DNA of 54,529 nucleotides, from the NCBI GenBank assembly GCA_900540685.1, contig UQGS01000009.1:1-54529 (forward strand), given 5' to 3'. The position numbers were made by a program, and so were the translations under genes. The notes under the pieces were generated by a model. That model was not told the DNA's origin. It saw nothing but the letters and a program-made list of their open reading frames with translations, and ran no database searches. The stretch comes from an uncultured Catenibacterium sp. Its GTDB lineage: Bacteria; Bacillota_I; Bacilli_A; Erysipelotrichales; Coprobacillaceae. How positions within the stretch are numbered: the stretch's first letter is position 1; each line of letters begins with the position of its first letter. Positions 25,130 through 34,755 of the stretch are shown here, in pieces.

Positions 25130-27679
25130 ATGACAGAAAAAAATATTATTATGTCCTTAGAGGATATCATGGGTGACCGCTTTGGACGTTATTCTAAATA
25201 TATTATCCAGGATCGTGCATTACCTGATGTAAGAGATGGATTAAAACCAGTACAAAGAAGAATACTCTATGCTATGTGGAAAGAAGGAAATCTTCCTACT
25301 AAGCCATATCGTAAATCAGCTAAAACTGTTGGTACAGTTATTGGTAATTATCATCCTCATGGAGATTCTTCTGTTTATGAAGCCATGGTCCGTTTATCTC
25401 AGGACTGGAAGATGCGTATGCCTTTAGTCGATATGCAGGGGAATAACGGGTCTATTGATAATGACCCTGCTGCTGCCATGCGTTATACTGAAGCACGTCT
25501 CGCACCTATTGCGTTAGATTTAATTAAAGATATTGATAAAGAAACAGTGCCAATGGCACTTAACTTCGATGATACAGAATATGAACCAACTGTATTTCCT
25601 GCAAAGTACCCAAACCTATTAGTCAATGGGGCAACAGGTATTTCAGCCGGTTATGCCACTGATATTCCTCCTCATAACTTAGAGGAAGTCATTGATGCCG
25701 CTATTTATCGTATCAAGCATCCTCATTGTTCATTTGATGAACTTCACCAATTCATTAAAGGGCCTGATTTCCCTACAGGAGCGATAGTAGAAGGGGCCAG
25801 TGATATTGCGACTGCTTTAAGAACAGGTCGTGGTAAGGTTATTGTTCGTTCACGCTATAAGATTGTGGAACAGAAGAATATCAATCAGATTCTTATTACA
25901 GAAATACCTTATGAAGTTAATAAGGCTGAACTTGTAAGAAAGATGGCTGAGATACAGTTTAATCGTGATATTGATGGAATCATCGAAGTCAGAGATGAAT
26001 CTGACCGTAATGGATTATGTATTGCGGTTGATTTAAAGAAGGATGTTGATGCAAGAAATACATTGAATTACTTCTTTAAGAATACAGATTTACAGAAGAA
26101 CTATAACTATAATATGACTGCAATCAAGGATAAAAGACCAGTACTCATGGGTATTGAAGATATTCTTGATGGCTATATCAAGCATGAATGCGAAGTCGTA
26201 ACGAAACGTTCTATTTTTGATCTTAATAAAGCACAGGAACGTGAACATATTGTAGAAGGATTGATTAAGGCTATTTCTATTCTTGACGAAGTAGTCAAGA
26301 CAATTAGAGCGTCTAAAGATAAGGCAGATGCGAAAGTGAATTTAATGAATGCTTTTGGCTTTACTGAAAGACAGGCAGAAGCAATCGTTACTTTACAGCT
26401 CTACCGTTTAACAAATACTGATATTGTATCTCTAGAAAATGAACAGAAAGAATTACAGGCTCTCATTGAAAGCTTGAATGCGATATTAAATAGTGAAAAA
26501 GTATTAAGAAAAGTAATTATAGATGAATTAAAAGGGATTAAGAAGAAATATCCAACACCTCGTCTCACTGAAATTAAAGATGAAATCATGGATACGTCTG
26601 TTAACCAGCAGGCAATGATCATTTCTGAAGATGTTTATATCTCTATTACACGTGATGGCTATTTCAAGAAGATTTCTACACGTTCTTATAAGGCATCTGA
26701 TGAGAATACATTTGGTAAGAAAGATACTGATATGCTTGTTGACTTATTTGAAGCCAATACACTCGATGTTATTCTTTCATTTACTAACAAAGGTAACTAT
26801 TGTTTTGTACCTGTCTATAAGTTAGAAGACTTCAAGTGGAAGGATCTAGGTAAGCATTTAAGTTATTTAATTAAATTAGGTAATGATGAGAAGATTATCG
26901 GTAATATTCTTGTAAAATCATTTGATTTAGACCAGTATGTTGTTTTATCAAGCAAGAATGGTCAGATTAAACGTGTAAGTATTAAGGACTTTAATGTCAG
27001 CCGTTTCTCTAAGCCATTAAAGTGTATGAACTTAAAAGACAATGATGAACTTGTCAGTGTGGATATAAGTGACGGGTCAAAGGGTATTATTACTGTCACT
27101 AAAGCAGGATATGGTACTTTATATAGTGAAGATGAAATATCTGTATTAGGTGTAAAAGCAGGTGGTGTTAAAGGAATCAATATGCGTGATGATGAAGTCG
27201 CCTTTATGAGTGTATTTGATCCTTCAGTTGTATCTTCTTTATTACTTGTTTTAAATCCTGCCCATTTTAAACGTATTCATATCAGTGATATCCCAGCATG
27301 TCATCGTGCAACTAAGGGGACATTATTATTTAAATCATTAAAGACAAAACCAACTAAGATCTTTACTGGATTTATCTGTAGTCCACAGGATGAATTTACT
27401 ATCAAGAGTGGTACAGAAACAATGAAGCTAGTCTCTAAGGATATTGGCTTTGGGGCACTTAGCGCAAAGGCTAATACTTTAAAAGAGTGTACATTTGATT
27501 TTATTGATGATGTCCATCTCTCACGTTCTATGATTATTGAAGAACATGCACAAAAGAAAACAGAAGAAAATAAAGTCAATCTCACAATTAAAGATCCTAA
27601 TCTCTTTGATGAGATGGAAGGGGACCCTGATACTGAGTTTGAATTTATTTCAATGGATGATTATCTTAATGAAAACTAG
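25130..27679 (+). CDS. parC: DNA topoisomerase IV subunit A (ParC)
   Basis: The 849-residue subunit starts with the winged-helix region (SKYIIQDRALPDVRDGLKPVQRRIL), has the catalytic Tyr in AAMRYTEARL, and the QRDR segment GNYHPHGDSSVYEAM with Ser at the position that determines quinolone susceptibility, so it looks wild type. The C-terminal third carries the beta-pinwheel DNA-wrapping repeats and ends in an acidic tail (DEMEGDPDTEFEFISMDDYLNEN). It is co-transcribed with parE. Confidence 0.93.
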   Translation: MTEKNIIMSLEDIMGDRFGRYSKYIIQDRALPDVRDGLKPVQRRILYAMWKEGNLPTKPYRKSAKTVGTVIGNYHPHGDSSVYEAMVRLSQDWKMRMPLVDMQGNNGSIDNDPAAAMRYTEARLAPIALDLIKDIDKETVPMALNFDDTEYEPTVFPAKYPNLLVNGATGISAGYATDIPPHNLEEVIDAAIYRIKHPHCSFDELHQFIKGPDFPTGAIVEGASDIATALRTGRGKVIVRSRYKIVEQKNINQILITEIPYEVNKAELVRKMAEIQFNRDIDGIIEVRDESDRNGLCIAVDLKKDVDARNTLNYFFKNTDLQKNYNYNMTAIKDKRPVLMGIEDILDGYIKHECEVVTKRSIFDLNKAQEREHIVEGLIKAISILDEVVKTIRASKDKADAKVNLMNAFGFTERQAEAIVTLQLYRLTNTDIVSLENEQKELQALIESLNAILNSEKVLRKVIIDELKGIKKKYPTPRLTEIKDEIMDTSVNQQAMIISEDVYISITRDGYFKKISTRSYKASDENTFGKKDTDMLVDLFEANTLDVILSFTNKGNYCFVPVYKLEDFKWKDLGKHLSYLIKLGNDEKIIGNILVKSFDLDQYVVLSSKNGQIKRVSIKDFNVSRFSKPLKCMNLKDNDELVSVDISDGSKGIITVTKAGYGTLYSEDEISVLGVKAGGVKGINMRDDEVAFMSVFDPSVVSSLLLVLNPAHFKRIHISDIPACHRATKGTLLFKSLKTKPTKIFTGFICSPQDEFTIKSGTETMKLVSKDIGFGALSAKANTLKECTFDFIDDVHLSRSMIIEEHAQKKTEENKVNLTIKDPNLFDEMEGDPDTEFEFISMDDYLNEN

Positions 27680-27751
27680 GAAATATCCCTGTTTTTCTCT
27701 ATGTAATTGAATAAAAATAGTGTAAAATGACCTAAGAAAAGGAAGGTATAT

Positions 27752-28840
27752 ATGACAGAAATAAGATGTTATGGATGTGGCGCTATTATTCAAAGCGCTG
27801 ATACTAAAAAGCCTGGCTATGTGCCAGAATCTGCTTTAAGCAAGGAAAAAGTTCTTTGTCAGAGATGTTATAAATTAATGCATTATCATCAAAAAATGGA
27901 ATCTCATTTAACTAAAGATGATTTCTTACGTGTTTTACAGACAGTAGGAGAAAAAGATTGTTTAGTTGTTTATATCGTTGACTTATTTGACTTCAATGGT
28001 TCACTTGTACCTGGTCTTATGCGTCATATTGGATATAATGATGTACTTGTACTCGCAAATAAGAGAGATATCTTACCTAAATCTTTAAAGGAACATAGAC
28101 TTAATACATGGGTAAGAAGACAGTTTAAGGAATATGGAATCAAGCCTCTTGATGTTGTTGTGACAAGTGGTAAGAAGAATATGAATTTTGATGAAATCTT
28201 TGATAAGATTGATGAATACCGTCATGGACGTGATGTTTATGTTGTAGGTATTACTAATGTTGGTAAATCTACATTTATCAACCGTATGTTGAAGAACTAT
28301 TCAGATTCTACGAATCTTATTACAACAAGTGAATTCCCTGGTACAACACTTGACTTGATCAAGATTCCTCTTGATGATCATTCATCTTTATATGATACTC
28401 CAGGTATCTTGAATGAACATCAGTACACTTCAGTTGTGGATGAAAAGGATTTAGCTTATATTATGCCTCAGGGTGAAGTAAGACCTATGTCATTCCAGTT
28501 AAATCCAGATCAGTCAATCTTCTTCAGCGGTTTTGCGAGAATTGATTATACAAAAGGAAATAAAGGAAACTTCATCTGCTACTTCTCTAGAAATATGCAG
28601 ATTCATCGTACAAAGACTGAAAAAGCAGATGATTTATTTGATAGACATAAGCAGTTACAGGTTTATGGACCTGCTTCATCTATGAAAGAAATGAAGGCTT
28701 ATGAATTCACTTTACCAGAAGAAAAACGTGATATTGTGATTTCTGGTTTAGGATTTGTATGTATTCATGCACCTAAAGGCAAGATCAAGGTTTATGTGCC
28801 TGAAGGTATTGATGTATTTATGAGAGAAAGTTTAATTTAG
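27752..28840 (+). CDS. yqeH: ribosome-biogenesis GTPase YqeH
   Basis: The 362-residue circularly permuted GTPase has an N-terminal zinc finger (CYGCGAI and CQRCYKL), then G4 NKRD, G5 TSGKK, G1 GITNVGKST, G2 PGTT and G3 DTPG, in that permuted order. YqeH assists maturation of the 30S subunit. It opens a run of eight tightly spaced genes matching the Bacillus yqe cluster (yqeH, yqeI, nadD, yqeK, rsfS, yqeM); aroE is missing. The start ATG 27752 follows GGAAGG. Confidence 0.93.
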   Translation: MTEIRCYGCGAIIQSADTKKPGYVPESALSKEKVLCQRCYKLMHYHQKMESHLTKDDFLRVLQTVGEKDCLVVYIVDLFDFNGSLVPGLMRHIGYNDVLVLANKRDILPKSLKEHRLNTWVRRQFKEYGIKPLDVVVTSGKKNMNFDEIFDKIDEYRHGRDVYVVGITNVGKSTFINRMLKNYSDSTNLITTSEFPGTTLDLIKIPLDDHSSLYDTPGILNEHQYTSVVDEKDLAYIMPQGEVRPMSFQLNPDQSIFFSGFARIDYTKGNKGNFICYFSRNMQIHRTKTEKADDLFDRHKQLQVYGPASSMKEMKAYEFTLPEEKRDIVISGLGFVCIHAPKGKIKVYVPEGIDVFMRESLI

Positions 28841-28851
28841 AGGGAATATGA

Positions 28852-29136
28852 ATGTTAAATAGTAAACAGAAGAAATTTTTAAGAAGTGAAGCACATAGCT
28901 TAAAGCCAATCTTCCAGGTTGGTAAAGATGGTGTGGGTGAAAAACAGATCAACAGCATCAATGATGCCTTAAAAGCAAAAGAACTTATTAAGGTTAAATT
29001 ATTAGATACATGCCCTGAAACAGTGAATGAAGTGGCTTTAGAAATCTCAATGGGTACTAAAGCGGATGTTGTTCATATTATTGGACATACAATCATCTTC
29101 TATAAATCAAGTGAAAAAGGAATTTATAAAATCTAA
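28852..29136 (+). CDS. yqeI: YhbY/YqeI-family CRM-domain RNA-binding protein
   Basis: The 94-residue protein begins LNSKQKKFLRSEAHSLKP, with the CRM motif VGKDGVGEKQINSINDALKAKELIKVKLLD. Proteins of this family bind pre-50S ribosomal particles. It lies 11 bases after yqeH and overlaps nadD by a TAATG junction. The ribosome site AGGGA is modest. Confidence 0.92.
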   Translation: MLNSKQKKFLRSEAHSLKPIFQVGKDGVGEKQINSINDALKAKELIKVKLLDTCPETVNEVALEISMGTKADVVHIIGHTIIFYKSSEKGIYKI

Positions 29137-30236
29137 TGAAGATTGGTTTACTTGGTGGTAGTTTTGATCCTATCCATAAAGGGCATATAGAGATTGCAAG
29201 AGAAGCGATGACTTCTCTTGCTCTTGATTCATTTTACTTCATTCCTACTAAAAATAACCCTTGGAAGGATAATCAGAATGCCCCTGGCGTAAGTCGTAAA
29301 GAGATGATAGAGATTGCGATTCACCAGGATCCAAAAATGAAAGTATGTACGATTGAGCTTGATTCAACAAGCAATGAGAAGAATTATACAATTGATACAA
29401 TTCATGCATTAAAAGAAATGTACCCTGATGATACATTGTATTATTTAATGGGTATGGATCAGGCAATGGCTTTTGAAAAATGGAAAAATGCGAAAGAAAT
29501 TTCAGAATTAGTCCAGCTTGTGGCTTTTAACAGAGGTGGTTATCCTACAACTCATCCTAATCTAGATACATATCACTTTATTAAGATGGATAACGTAGAA
29601 ATCACAGCATCTAGTACTGAAATTAAAGAAGGGGCATTGGATATGCTCGATCAAGATGTACTGAGATATATTTCTAAAAATGGATTATATCTTGATATGA
29701 TGATTAGAAATAGAATGAAAGAAAAACGCTATAAACATACTCTAAGTGTCGCTTCTCTCACAAGAGATTTCTGTGAAAGCAATGGCATTGATTCTCTTAA
29801 GGGTTATATTGCCGGTATGATGCATGATGTTGCGAAAGAAATGCCTCATGATCAGGCTAAAGAGCTGATGAAGAAGTATTATGCTTCTCATTTAGACCAG
29901 CCTGAACCTATCTGGCATCAATGGCTTTCACGTTATGTATGTGAAAATGAATTTCTAATAAGTGATGAAGAGATTTTAAAAGCAATCGAAGATCATACAA
30001 CAGCCTCTACATCTATGAGTCTTCTTGGTATGTGCTTATATTGTGCTGATAAGCTAGATCCTTTAAGAGGATATGATTCATCAGAACAGATTACTTTATG
30101 TAAGCATGATATTGAAGCAGGATTTAGAAACTGTCTGACTGATTTTTATGAATTCTCTACAAAGAAGCATCGTCCAATCGACCCATGTTTCTTTGAAGTT
30201 TATGATAAATATGTAAAAGGAGTTAATAATGACTAA
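29136..30236 (+). CDS. nadD: NadD-YqeK fusion: nicotinate-nucleotide adenylyltransferase plus HD-domain Ap4A hydrolase
   Basis: Two proteins encoded separately in Bacillus are joined in 366 residues. Residues 1-188 are NadD, with GGSFDPIHKGH (8-18) for nucleotide binding and ASSTEIK (158-164) for the adenylyl-transfer loop; it makes deamido-NAD from nicotinate mononucleotide and ATP. Residues 190-366 are a YqeK-type HD phosphohydrolase with His201, HD at 230-231 (MMHDVAKE), DHTTAS and CADKLDP; YqeK enzymes cleave diadenosine tetraphosphate symmetrically. No internal start site with a ribosome binding sequence is evident at the join. The fusion puts NAD synthesis and Ap4A removal in one chain, and the gene overlaps rsfS by 8 bases. 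Confidence 0.92.
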   Translation: MKIGLLGGSFDPIHKGHIEIAREAMTSLALDSFYFIPTKNNPWKDNQNAPGVSRKEMIEIAIHQDPKMKVCTIELDSTSNEKNYTIDTIHALKEMYPDDTLYYLMGMDQAMAFEKWKNAKEISELVQLVAFNRGGYPTTHPNLDTYHFIKMDNVEITASSTEIKEGALDMLDQDVLRYISKNGLYLDMMIRNRMKEKRYKHTLSVASLTRDFCESNGIDSLKGYIAGMMHDVAKEMPHDQAKELMKKYYASHLDQPEPIWHQWLSRYVCENEFLISDEEILKAIEDHTTASTSMSLLGMCLYCADKLDPLRGYDSSEQITLCKHDIEAGFRNCLTDFYEFSTKKHRPIDPCFFEVYDKYVKGVNND

Positions 30237-30573
30237 AGTAGAATGTATTGTGAAAGCAATGGACGATAAATTAGCCCAGGATATTGTGGCAATCAATATG
30301 GAGAACGCATCTCCTTTATATGACACATTTATTTTATGTACTGCATCTAATAAACGTTTATTAAATGCGATTCAGGATAATGTGGTTGACCAGTGTGAAA
30401 TGAATGGTTTTGAAATCAAAAGCATTGAAGGACGTGGCAATGCAGAATGGATCCTTATCGATGCAGGAGATGTGATCTGTCATATCTTCTCTGAAGAAGC
30501 ACGTAAAGAATATAACTTAGAAAAATTATGGAGCGATATGCCTACTATTGATATCGAGGAGTATCTTGCATAA
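30229..30573 (+). CDS. rsfS: ribosomal silencing factor RsfS
   Basis: The 114-residue RsfS/Iojap protein has the motifs SPLYDTFILCTASNKR, then IEGRGNAEWILIDAGDVICHIFSEEARKEYNLEKLW. It binds uL14 on the 50S subunit and blocks subunit joining in starvation. The start ATG 30229 lies within the end of the NadD-YqeK gene after AAAGGAG, and its stop overlaps the next start (TAATG). Confidence 0.94.
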   Translation: MTKVECIVKAMDDKLAQDIVAINMENASPLYDTFILCTASNKRLLNAIQDNVVDQCEMNGFEIKSIEGRGNAEWILIDAGDVICHIFSEEARKEYNLEKLWSDMPTIDIEEYLA

Positions 30574-31286
30574 TGGCTGCCTATAAAGAGTTTTCTTATT
30601 ATTATGATTCTTTAATGGACCCAGACTTCTATTCAGATTATTTAAAATTCATTCATGAACATGCCAATCTTAAAACAGTTTTAGAACTTGGATGTGGAAC
30701 AGGCTTAACAGCTATTGAACTAGCCAAAGAAGGACATCAGGTTCTAGCCACTGATTTATCTGAAGATATGGTAAACATCACAGCCTTAAAAGCCAAGGAT
30801 GAGGGTGTTGAACTTCTAACTGAAACAATTGATATGTGTGATTTCGCACTCTCACAGCCTGTCGATACTGTTCTTTGTTTAACAGATGCGATTAACTATG
30901 TCTTAAGTAAGAAGAAGGTACAGGATGTCTTCAATAACGTTTATGAAGGCTTGAAATACAATGGTACATTCATCTTTGATGTCAACAGCCTTTATAAATG
31001 TAATGTGATCTTAGATGATTACCATGAAAAGAATGAGGAAGAAGATTTCTTCTTCTCATGGGATGTAGAAAGTGACCACAAAGGTGGTATTACACATCAT
31101 ATTATTATTGATGAAGATGGTCATCATGTGGATGAAACACATCATCAGAAAACACTTCCTGTTGAGGAATATGTCAAAATGCTTAAGAAAGCAGGCTTTA
31201 AGTCTATTGCTTATTATAGTGATTTTGGTGAATACATGGAAGAATGTGAACGTATTATATTTGTAGTAAAGAAAGTGAGGGATTAA
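30573..31286 (+). CDS. yqeM: class I SAM-dependent methyltransferase (YqeM-like)
   Basis: The 237-residue Rossmann methyltransferase has motif I VLELGCGTGLTAIELAKEG, an acidic end of beta-2 (VLATDLSEDM) and motif IV TVLCLTDAINYVL. The family includes YqeM of Bacillus, which lies at the same place after rsfS. The substrate is unknown; the position suggests rRNA, a ribosomal factor or a small molecule. It overlaps rsfS by one base and is one base from mtnN, which would recycle the adenosyl product. Confidence 0.85.
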   Translation: MAAYKEFSYYYDSLMDPDFYSDYLKFIHEHANLKTVLELGCGTGLTAIELAKEGHQVLATDLSEDMVNITALKAKDEGVELLTETIDMCDFALSQPVDTVLCLTDAINYVLSKKKVQDVFNNVYEGLKYNGTFIFDVNSLYKCNVILDDYHEKNEEEDFFFSWDVESDHKGGITHHIIIDEDGHHVDETHHQKTLPVEEYVKMLKKAGFKSIAYYSDFGEYMEECERIIFVVKKVRD

Positions 31287-31287
31287 C

Positions 31288-31980
31288 ATGTTAGGTATTA
31301 TTGGTGCAATGGAAGAAGAAGTGAATGAAATTCTTGCGTTGATGGAAGTAGAAAAAGAATACCAGGAATGTAATTATCATTTTTATGAAGGCTTCTTAGG
31401 AAAAAAAGAAGTTGTAGTCGTACAGGGTGGTATTGGCAAAGTCAATGCTGCTATTTCAGCCACTCTTTTATTCAAGAACTTTGATATTGATCATGTCATC
31501 AATGTAGGTTCTGCTGGTGGACTTGATTTAAAAGAAAATGTCGGAGATGTCATCATCAGTGAAAAGGTTGTTCATCATGATGTCGATGTCACTGCTTTTG
31601 GACGTCCTTATGGACAGATTCCTGATATGCCTCTTTACTATGAAGCAGATCCTGCTCTTGTATCTTATGCAAAAGAAATCTTTGAACATAATGGTTTGAC
31701 AGTATACAGTGGTCTTATTGTATCTGGTGATCAGTTTGTCGCAAGAAAAGACCAGGTAGATGTGATTAAGGAACATTTCCCTGATGCATTATGCGCTGAA
31801 ATGGAAGCAGCTACAGTCGCTCAGGTATGTACAGTCTTTAATAAACCATTTATTATTGCACGTGGATTAAGTGATATTTTTGATAAAGGCAGCAGTTCTA
31901 TCCAGTTTGATCAGTATCTTAAGGAAGCTGCAAAGTCATCAGCACGTATGTGCTATGATTTAGCTCAGAAGTTAGTATAA
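31288..31980 (+). CDS. mtnN: 5'-methylthioadenosine/S-adenosylhomocysteine nucleosidase
   Basis: The 230-residue enzyme begins MLGIIGAMEEEV, with VVVQGGIGKVNAA, NVGSAGG, SGDQFV and CAEMEAATVAQVC (substrate-binding Met-Glu) and the catalytic Asp in RGLSDI. It removes adenine from methylthioadenosine and SAH, and so clears the inhibitory product of the methyltransferase encoded one base upstream. The U32 gene begins at the base after its stop codon. Confidence 0.94.
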   Translation: MLGIIGAMEEEVNEILALMEVEKEYQECNYHFYEGFLGKKEVVVVQGGIGKVNAAISATLLFKNFDIDHVINVGSAGGLDLKENVGDVIISEKVVHHDVDVTAFGRPYGQIPDMPLYYEADPALVSYAKEIFEHNGLTVYSGLIVSGDQFVARKDQVDVIKEHFPDALCAEMEAATVAQVCTVFNKPFIIARGLSDIFDKGSSSIQFDQYLKEAAKSSARMCYDLAQKLV

Positions 31981-34290
31981 ATGAATAGAATTGAATTATT
32001 GGCCCCTGCAGGTGATTTTGAGTCTCTGCAGGGCGCTATTGCGAATGGCGCTAATGCGATTTATCTTGGAACAACTGCCTTTTCAGCACGTGCCTTCGCT
32101 AAGAACTTTAACCTAGAAGAACTAGATCAGGCTGTACAATATGCGCATTTAAGAAATGTTAGAATATTTGTGACTGTAAATACATTATATCAGGATGATG
32201 AAATGAAGGATGTTTTATCATTGATTGATCGTTTATATGAGTTACAGATTGATGCTTTACTTATCCAGGATATTGGCTTATTAAAGCTTGTACATGAGAG
32301 ATATCCTGATATGGAACTCCATACTTCTACTCAGATGAGTGTGATGTCATTAGAAGCATTACGTTATTTTGAAGAACTAGGCGTTAAGAGAGTTGTTCTT
32401 GCAAGAGAGAATACAATTGATGAAATCAAGTATATATGTTCTCATACAGATCTAGAAATTGAAGTATTTGCGCATGGTGCTTTATGTGTCGGTTATTCAG
32501 GGCAGTGCTTGATGTCTAGTATGATTGGTAGAAGAAGCGGTAATAGAGGCGCCTGTGCCCAGCCATGTCGTTTACCTTACAGCTTAAAAGAAGATGGAAA
32601 AATCATCGATACAAGCTATTTGATGTCTACTATGGATCTATGTACATCAGATCATATTAATGAATATATTGAAGCAGGTGTGGCTTCTTTAAAGATAGAA
32701 GGGCGTATGAAACGTCCTGAATATGTGGCTGCAGTGACTCAGGTGTATTCTAAAGCAATCAAGCATTATTATGATGGTACACCTAATTATACAAAAGAGA
32801 ACTTCAATGATATGAAGCAGATGTTTAATCGTCATTATACGTCTGGTTATCCATTTCATGCGACTAAAATTGTAGATGAGACTTTTTCAGGGAATCAAGG
32901 CGTATTTCTTGGTTATGTTAAGGGATATGACTATCGCAGCAAACGTGTCTCTATTGCCTTAAAAAATGATTTAACACAGGGTGATTCTATTGTCTTTACA
33001 GAGATAGATAAAGGTAGACCTGTAAATAAGATCTATTATCAGAATAAACTCATCAACAAGGCACAAGCAGGCATGAATGTCCAGATTGAGTTTGATGATA
33101 TAGTAAAAGGTGGTACTGTCAATAAAACAATCAGTGTAGAGACAATTAACCGTATGCAGAAGACATATCAGGAAGAGAAGAAATATCGCATGATTGATAT
33201 GTGTTTTAAAGCATCTCTTAATAAACCATGTACGCTTATTGTGAAATGTGATGGTGAAATAGTCACTGTAGTAAGTGAACAGATCATTGAAGCAGCTTCT
33301 AAACGTGCTGCAACTAAAGAGAATATCACTGATCATCTAAATAAGCTTGGTCATACTGTGTATGAGGCAAATTCTATTGATGTATATCTAGATGGTGCAT
33401 TATTTATTCCTATTACTATTATTAATAATATGCGTCGTGAGGCACTTTCTAAGTTAGATAAATTATTTACCTTCAAGAAGCTGCATAAGGCTCCTATACA
33501 GGACATTCAGCCTCTTAAAGTGATTCCTCAAGCTAAATCCAACTATCATGTAGTAGTTTCTAATGTAAAACAGTTAGAGATTGCCTTGAAATATTATGAT
33601 CATGTGTATTATTACTATAATGAGCACTTAAAAGAAGCATTAGAATGTTTTAATGAACATGGTAAAGTACCAAATCTATATTTACCACGTATTATGCATG
33701 ATCAGAATATAGAGGAAGTCATTCACAATCCGTTATTAAAGGAATTCAATACATTAATTGTTAATGACTTTGGCAGTTATCGATTATTAAAAGATCATCC
33801 TCTTATTATTGGTCAGGGATTTAATATCTATAACCATTATGATGCCTATGCATTTAAAGAACCTGTCATTGCATCATTTGAATGTACAAGAAAACAGATC
33901 AGACAGATGAAAGATTATAATTCTGAACTCATTTTACCTATCTATGGTAAAACAGAGAATATGATCAGTGAACATTGTGTCATTTCACAATCTTATTTCC
34001 ATAAAAAGGTCCCACATTGTGGTATGTGTAAAAAGCATAGTTATAAGATTGTAGATAGAAAAGGGGTATCCTTTGATATCTTTACAGATTCATCATGTCG
34101 TAATCATATACTTCATAATGAACCAATCTATGTTGAAAACCATCAATCTGTAAATATTTCATATTTTATTATGATGACAACAGAAACAGAAAAAGAGACT
34201 GAAACCGTTTTAGAAGATATTAAAAAACGTACTTCTAAAGGGAAAAAAAGCGAGTTAAATCAGTCTTATGTAGTAGGATATTTCAAATAA
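31981..34290 (+). CDS. U32-family peptidase/tRNA-rRNA hydroxylation-type protein
   Basis: The 769-residue protein begins IELLAPAGDFESLQGAIANGANAIYLG and contains the U32 signature EVFAHGALCVGYSGQCLMSS followed by NRGACAQPCRLPY (about 165-200), whose cysteines ligate iron-sulfur or metal in this family. A DUF3656-like middle domain follows, and the C-terminus has a second Cys cluster (HCGMCKKHS, then SSCRN). Relatives include E. coli RlhA and TrhP, which act in RNA hydroxylation, and Bacillus YrrN/YrrO. It is longer than RlhA (about 650). A protease activity is doubtful. Confidence 0.85.
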   Translation: MNRIELLAPAGDFESLQGAIANGANAIYLGTTAFSARAFAKNFNLEELDQAVQYAHLRNVRIFVTVNTLYQDDEMKDVLSLIDRLYELQIDALLIQDIGLLKLVHERYPDMELHTSTQMSVMSLEALRYFEELGVKRVVLARENTIDEIKYICSHTDLEIEVFAHGALCVGYSGQCLMSSMIGRRSGNRGACAQPCRLPYSLKEDGKIIDTSYLMSTMDLCTSDHINEYIEAGVASLKIEGRMKRPEYVAAVTQVYSKAIKHYYDGTPNYTKENFNDMKQMFNRHYTSGYPFHATKIVDETFSGNQGVFLGYVKGYDYRSKRVSIALKNDLTQGDSIVFTEIDKGRPVNKIYYQNKLINKAQAGMNVQIEFDDIVKGGTVNKTISVETINRMQKTYQEEKKYRMIDMCFKASLNKPCTLIVKCDGEIVTVVSEQIIEAASKRAATKENITDHLNKLGHTVYEANSIDVYLDGALFIPITIINNMRREALSKLDKLFTFKKLHKAPIQDIQPLKVIPQAKSNYHVVVSNVKQLEIALKYYDHVYYYYNEHLKEALECFNEHGKVPNLYLPRIMHDQNIEEVIHNPLLKEFNTLIVNDFGSYRLLKDHPLIIGQGFNIYNHYDAYAFKEPVIASFECTRKQIRQMKDYNSELILPIYGKTENMISEHCVISQSYFHKKVPHCGMCKKHSYKIVDRKGVSFDIFTDSSCRNHILHNEPIYVENHQSVNISYFIMMTTETEKETETVLEDIKKRTSKGKKSELNQSYVVGYFK

Positions 34291-34328
34291 CGTTTTAGAT
34301 AAAATCTATATTTTTCATAAATCCTAAA

Positions 34329-34357
34329 TTGCCACCATTATTTTTTTGTGTTATAAT
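34329..34357 (+). promoter_or_regulatory. promoter of the XRE regulator gene
   Basis: TTGCCA (34329-34334), 17-base spacer, TATAAT (34352-34357). Confidence 0.7.
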
Positions 34358-34389
34358 AAACCACAGATAGAAATGGGGAGGTAAACTTT

Positions 34390-34716
34390 ATGGCATTAGA
34401 TATGGATCTCGCTAAACGTCTAAAAACTTATAGAACTTTTAAGAACCTTACACAAAAAGAGGTAGCTGCACATCTTAATGTACCTCATTCTGCAATTTCA
34501 GATATTGAAAATGGTAAGAGAGATGTAACAGTTGGAGAATTAAAGGTTCTTTCACGCTTATATGGACGTAGTGTTGAAGAAATCATGAGCGGTAAGAAAT
34601 ATGATTACTATAATATTGCGAATATTGCTAGATTATTATCTGAATTACCAGATGAAGATCTAAAAGAAGTCATGTTCATCATTGAATATAAGAGAAAAAG
34701 ATTAGAAGAAAAATAG
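34390..34716 (+). CDS. XRE-family HTH transcriptional regulator
   Basis: The 108-residue protein has a Cro/C1-type helix-turn-helix at residues 8-65: LAKRLKTYRTFKNLTQKEVAAHL, turn NVPHSAISDIENGKRDV, and VGELKVLSRLYGRSVEEIM. A helical C-terminus (LSELPDEDLKEVMFIIEYKRKRLEEK) is likely the dimer part. It is monocistronic, with its own promoter and a strong terminator. The spacing of its promoter leaves room for autoregulation, but no operator dyad is clear. The target is unknown. Confidence 0.85.
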   Translation: MALDMDLAKRLKTYRTFKNLTQKEVAAHLNVPHSAISDIENGKRDVTVGELKVLSRLYGRSVEEIMSGKKYDYYNIANIARLLSELPDEDLKEVMFIIEYKRKRLEEK

Positions 34717-34724
34717 TATTTTTA

Positions 34725-34755
34725 AAGGGAGATAGTTCGCTATCTCCCTTATTTC
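34725..34755. terminator. bidirectional terminator between the XRE gene and the phosphodiesterase
   Basis: AAGGGAGATAG (34725-34735) and CTATCTCCCTT (34740-34750) pair perfectly around a TTCG tetraloop, with A/T-rich flanks on both sides. It contains the stop codon region of the minus-strand gene. Confidence 0.85.

Noticed and set aside
32971..33336. 121-codon minus-strand frame inside the U32 gene
   Set aside because: It is antisense to a conserved gene, with no ribosome site or recognisable family.
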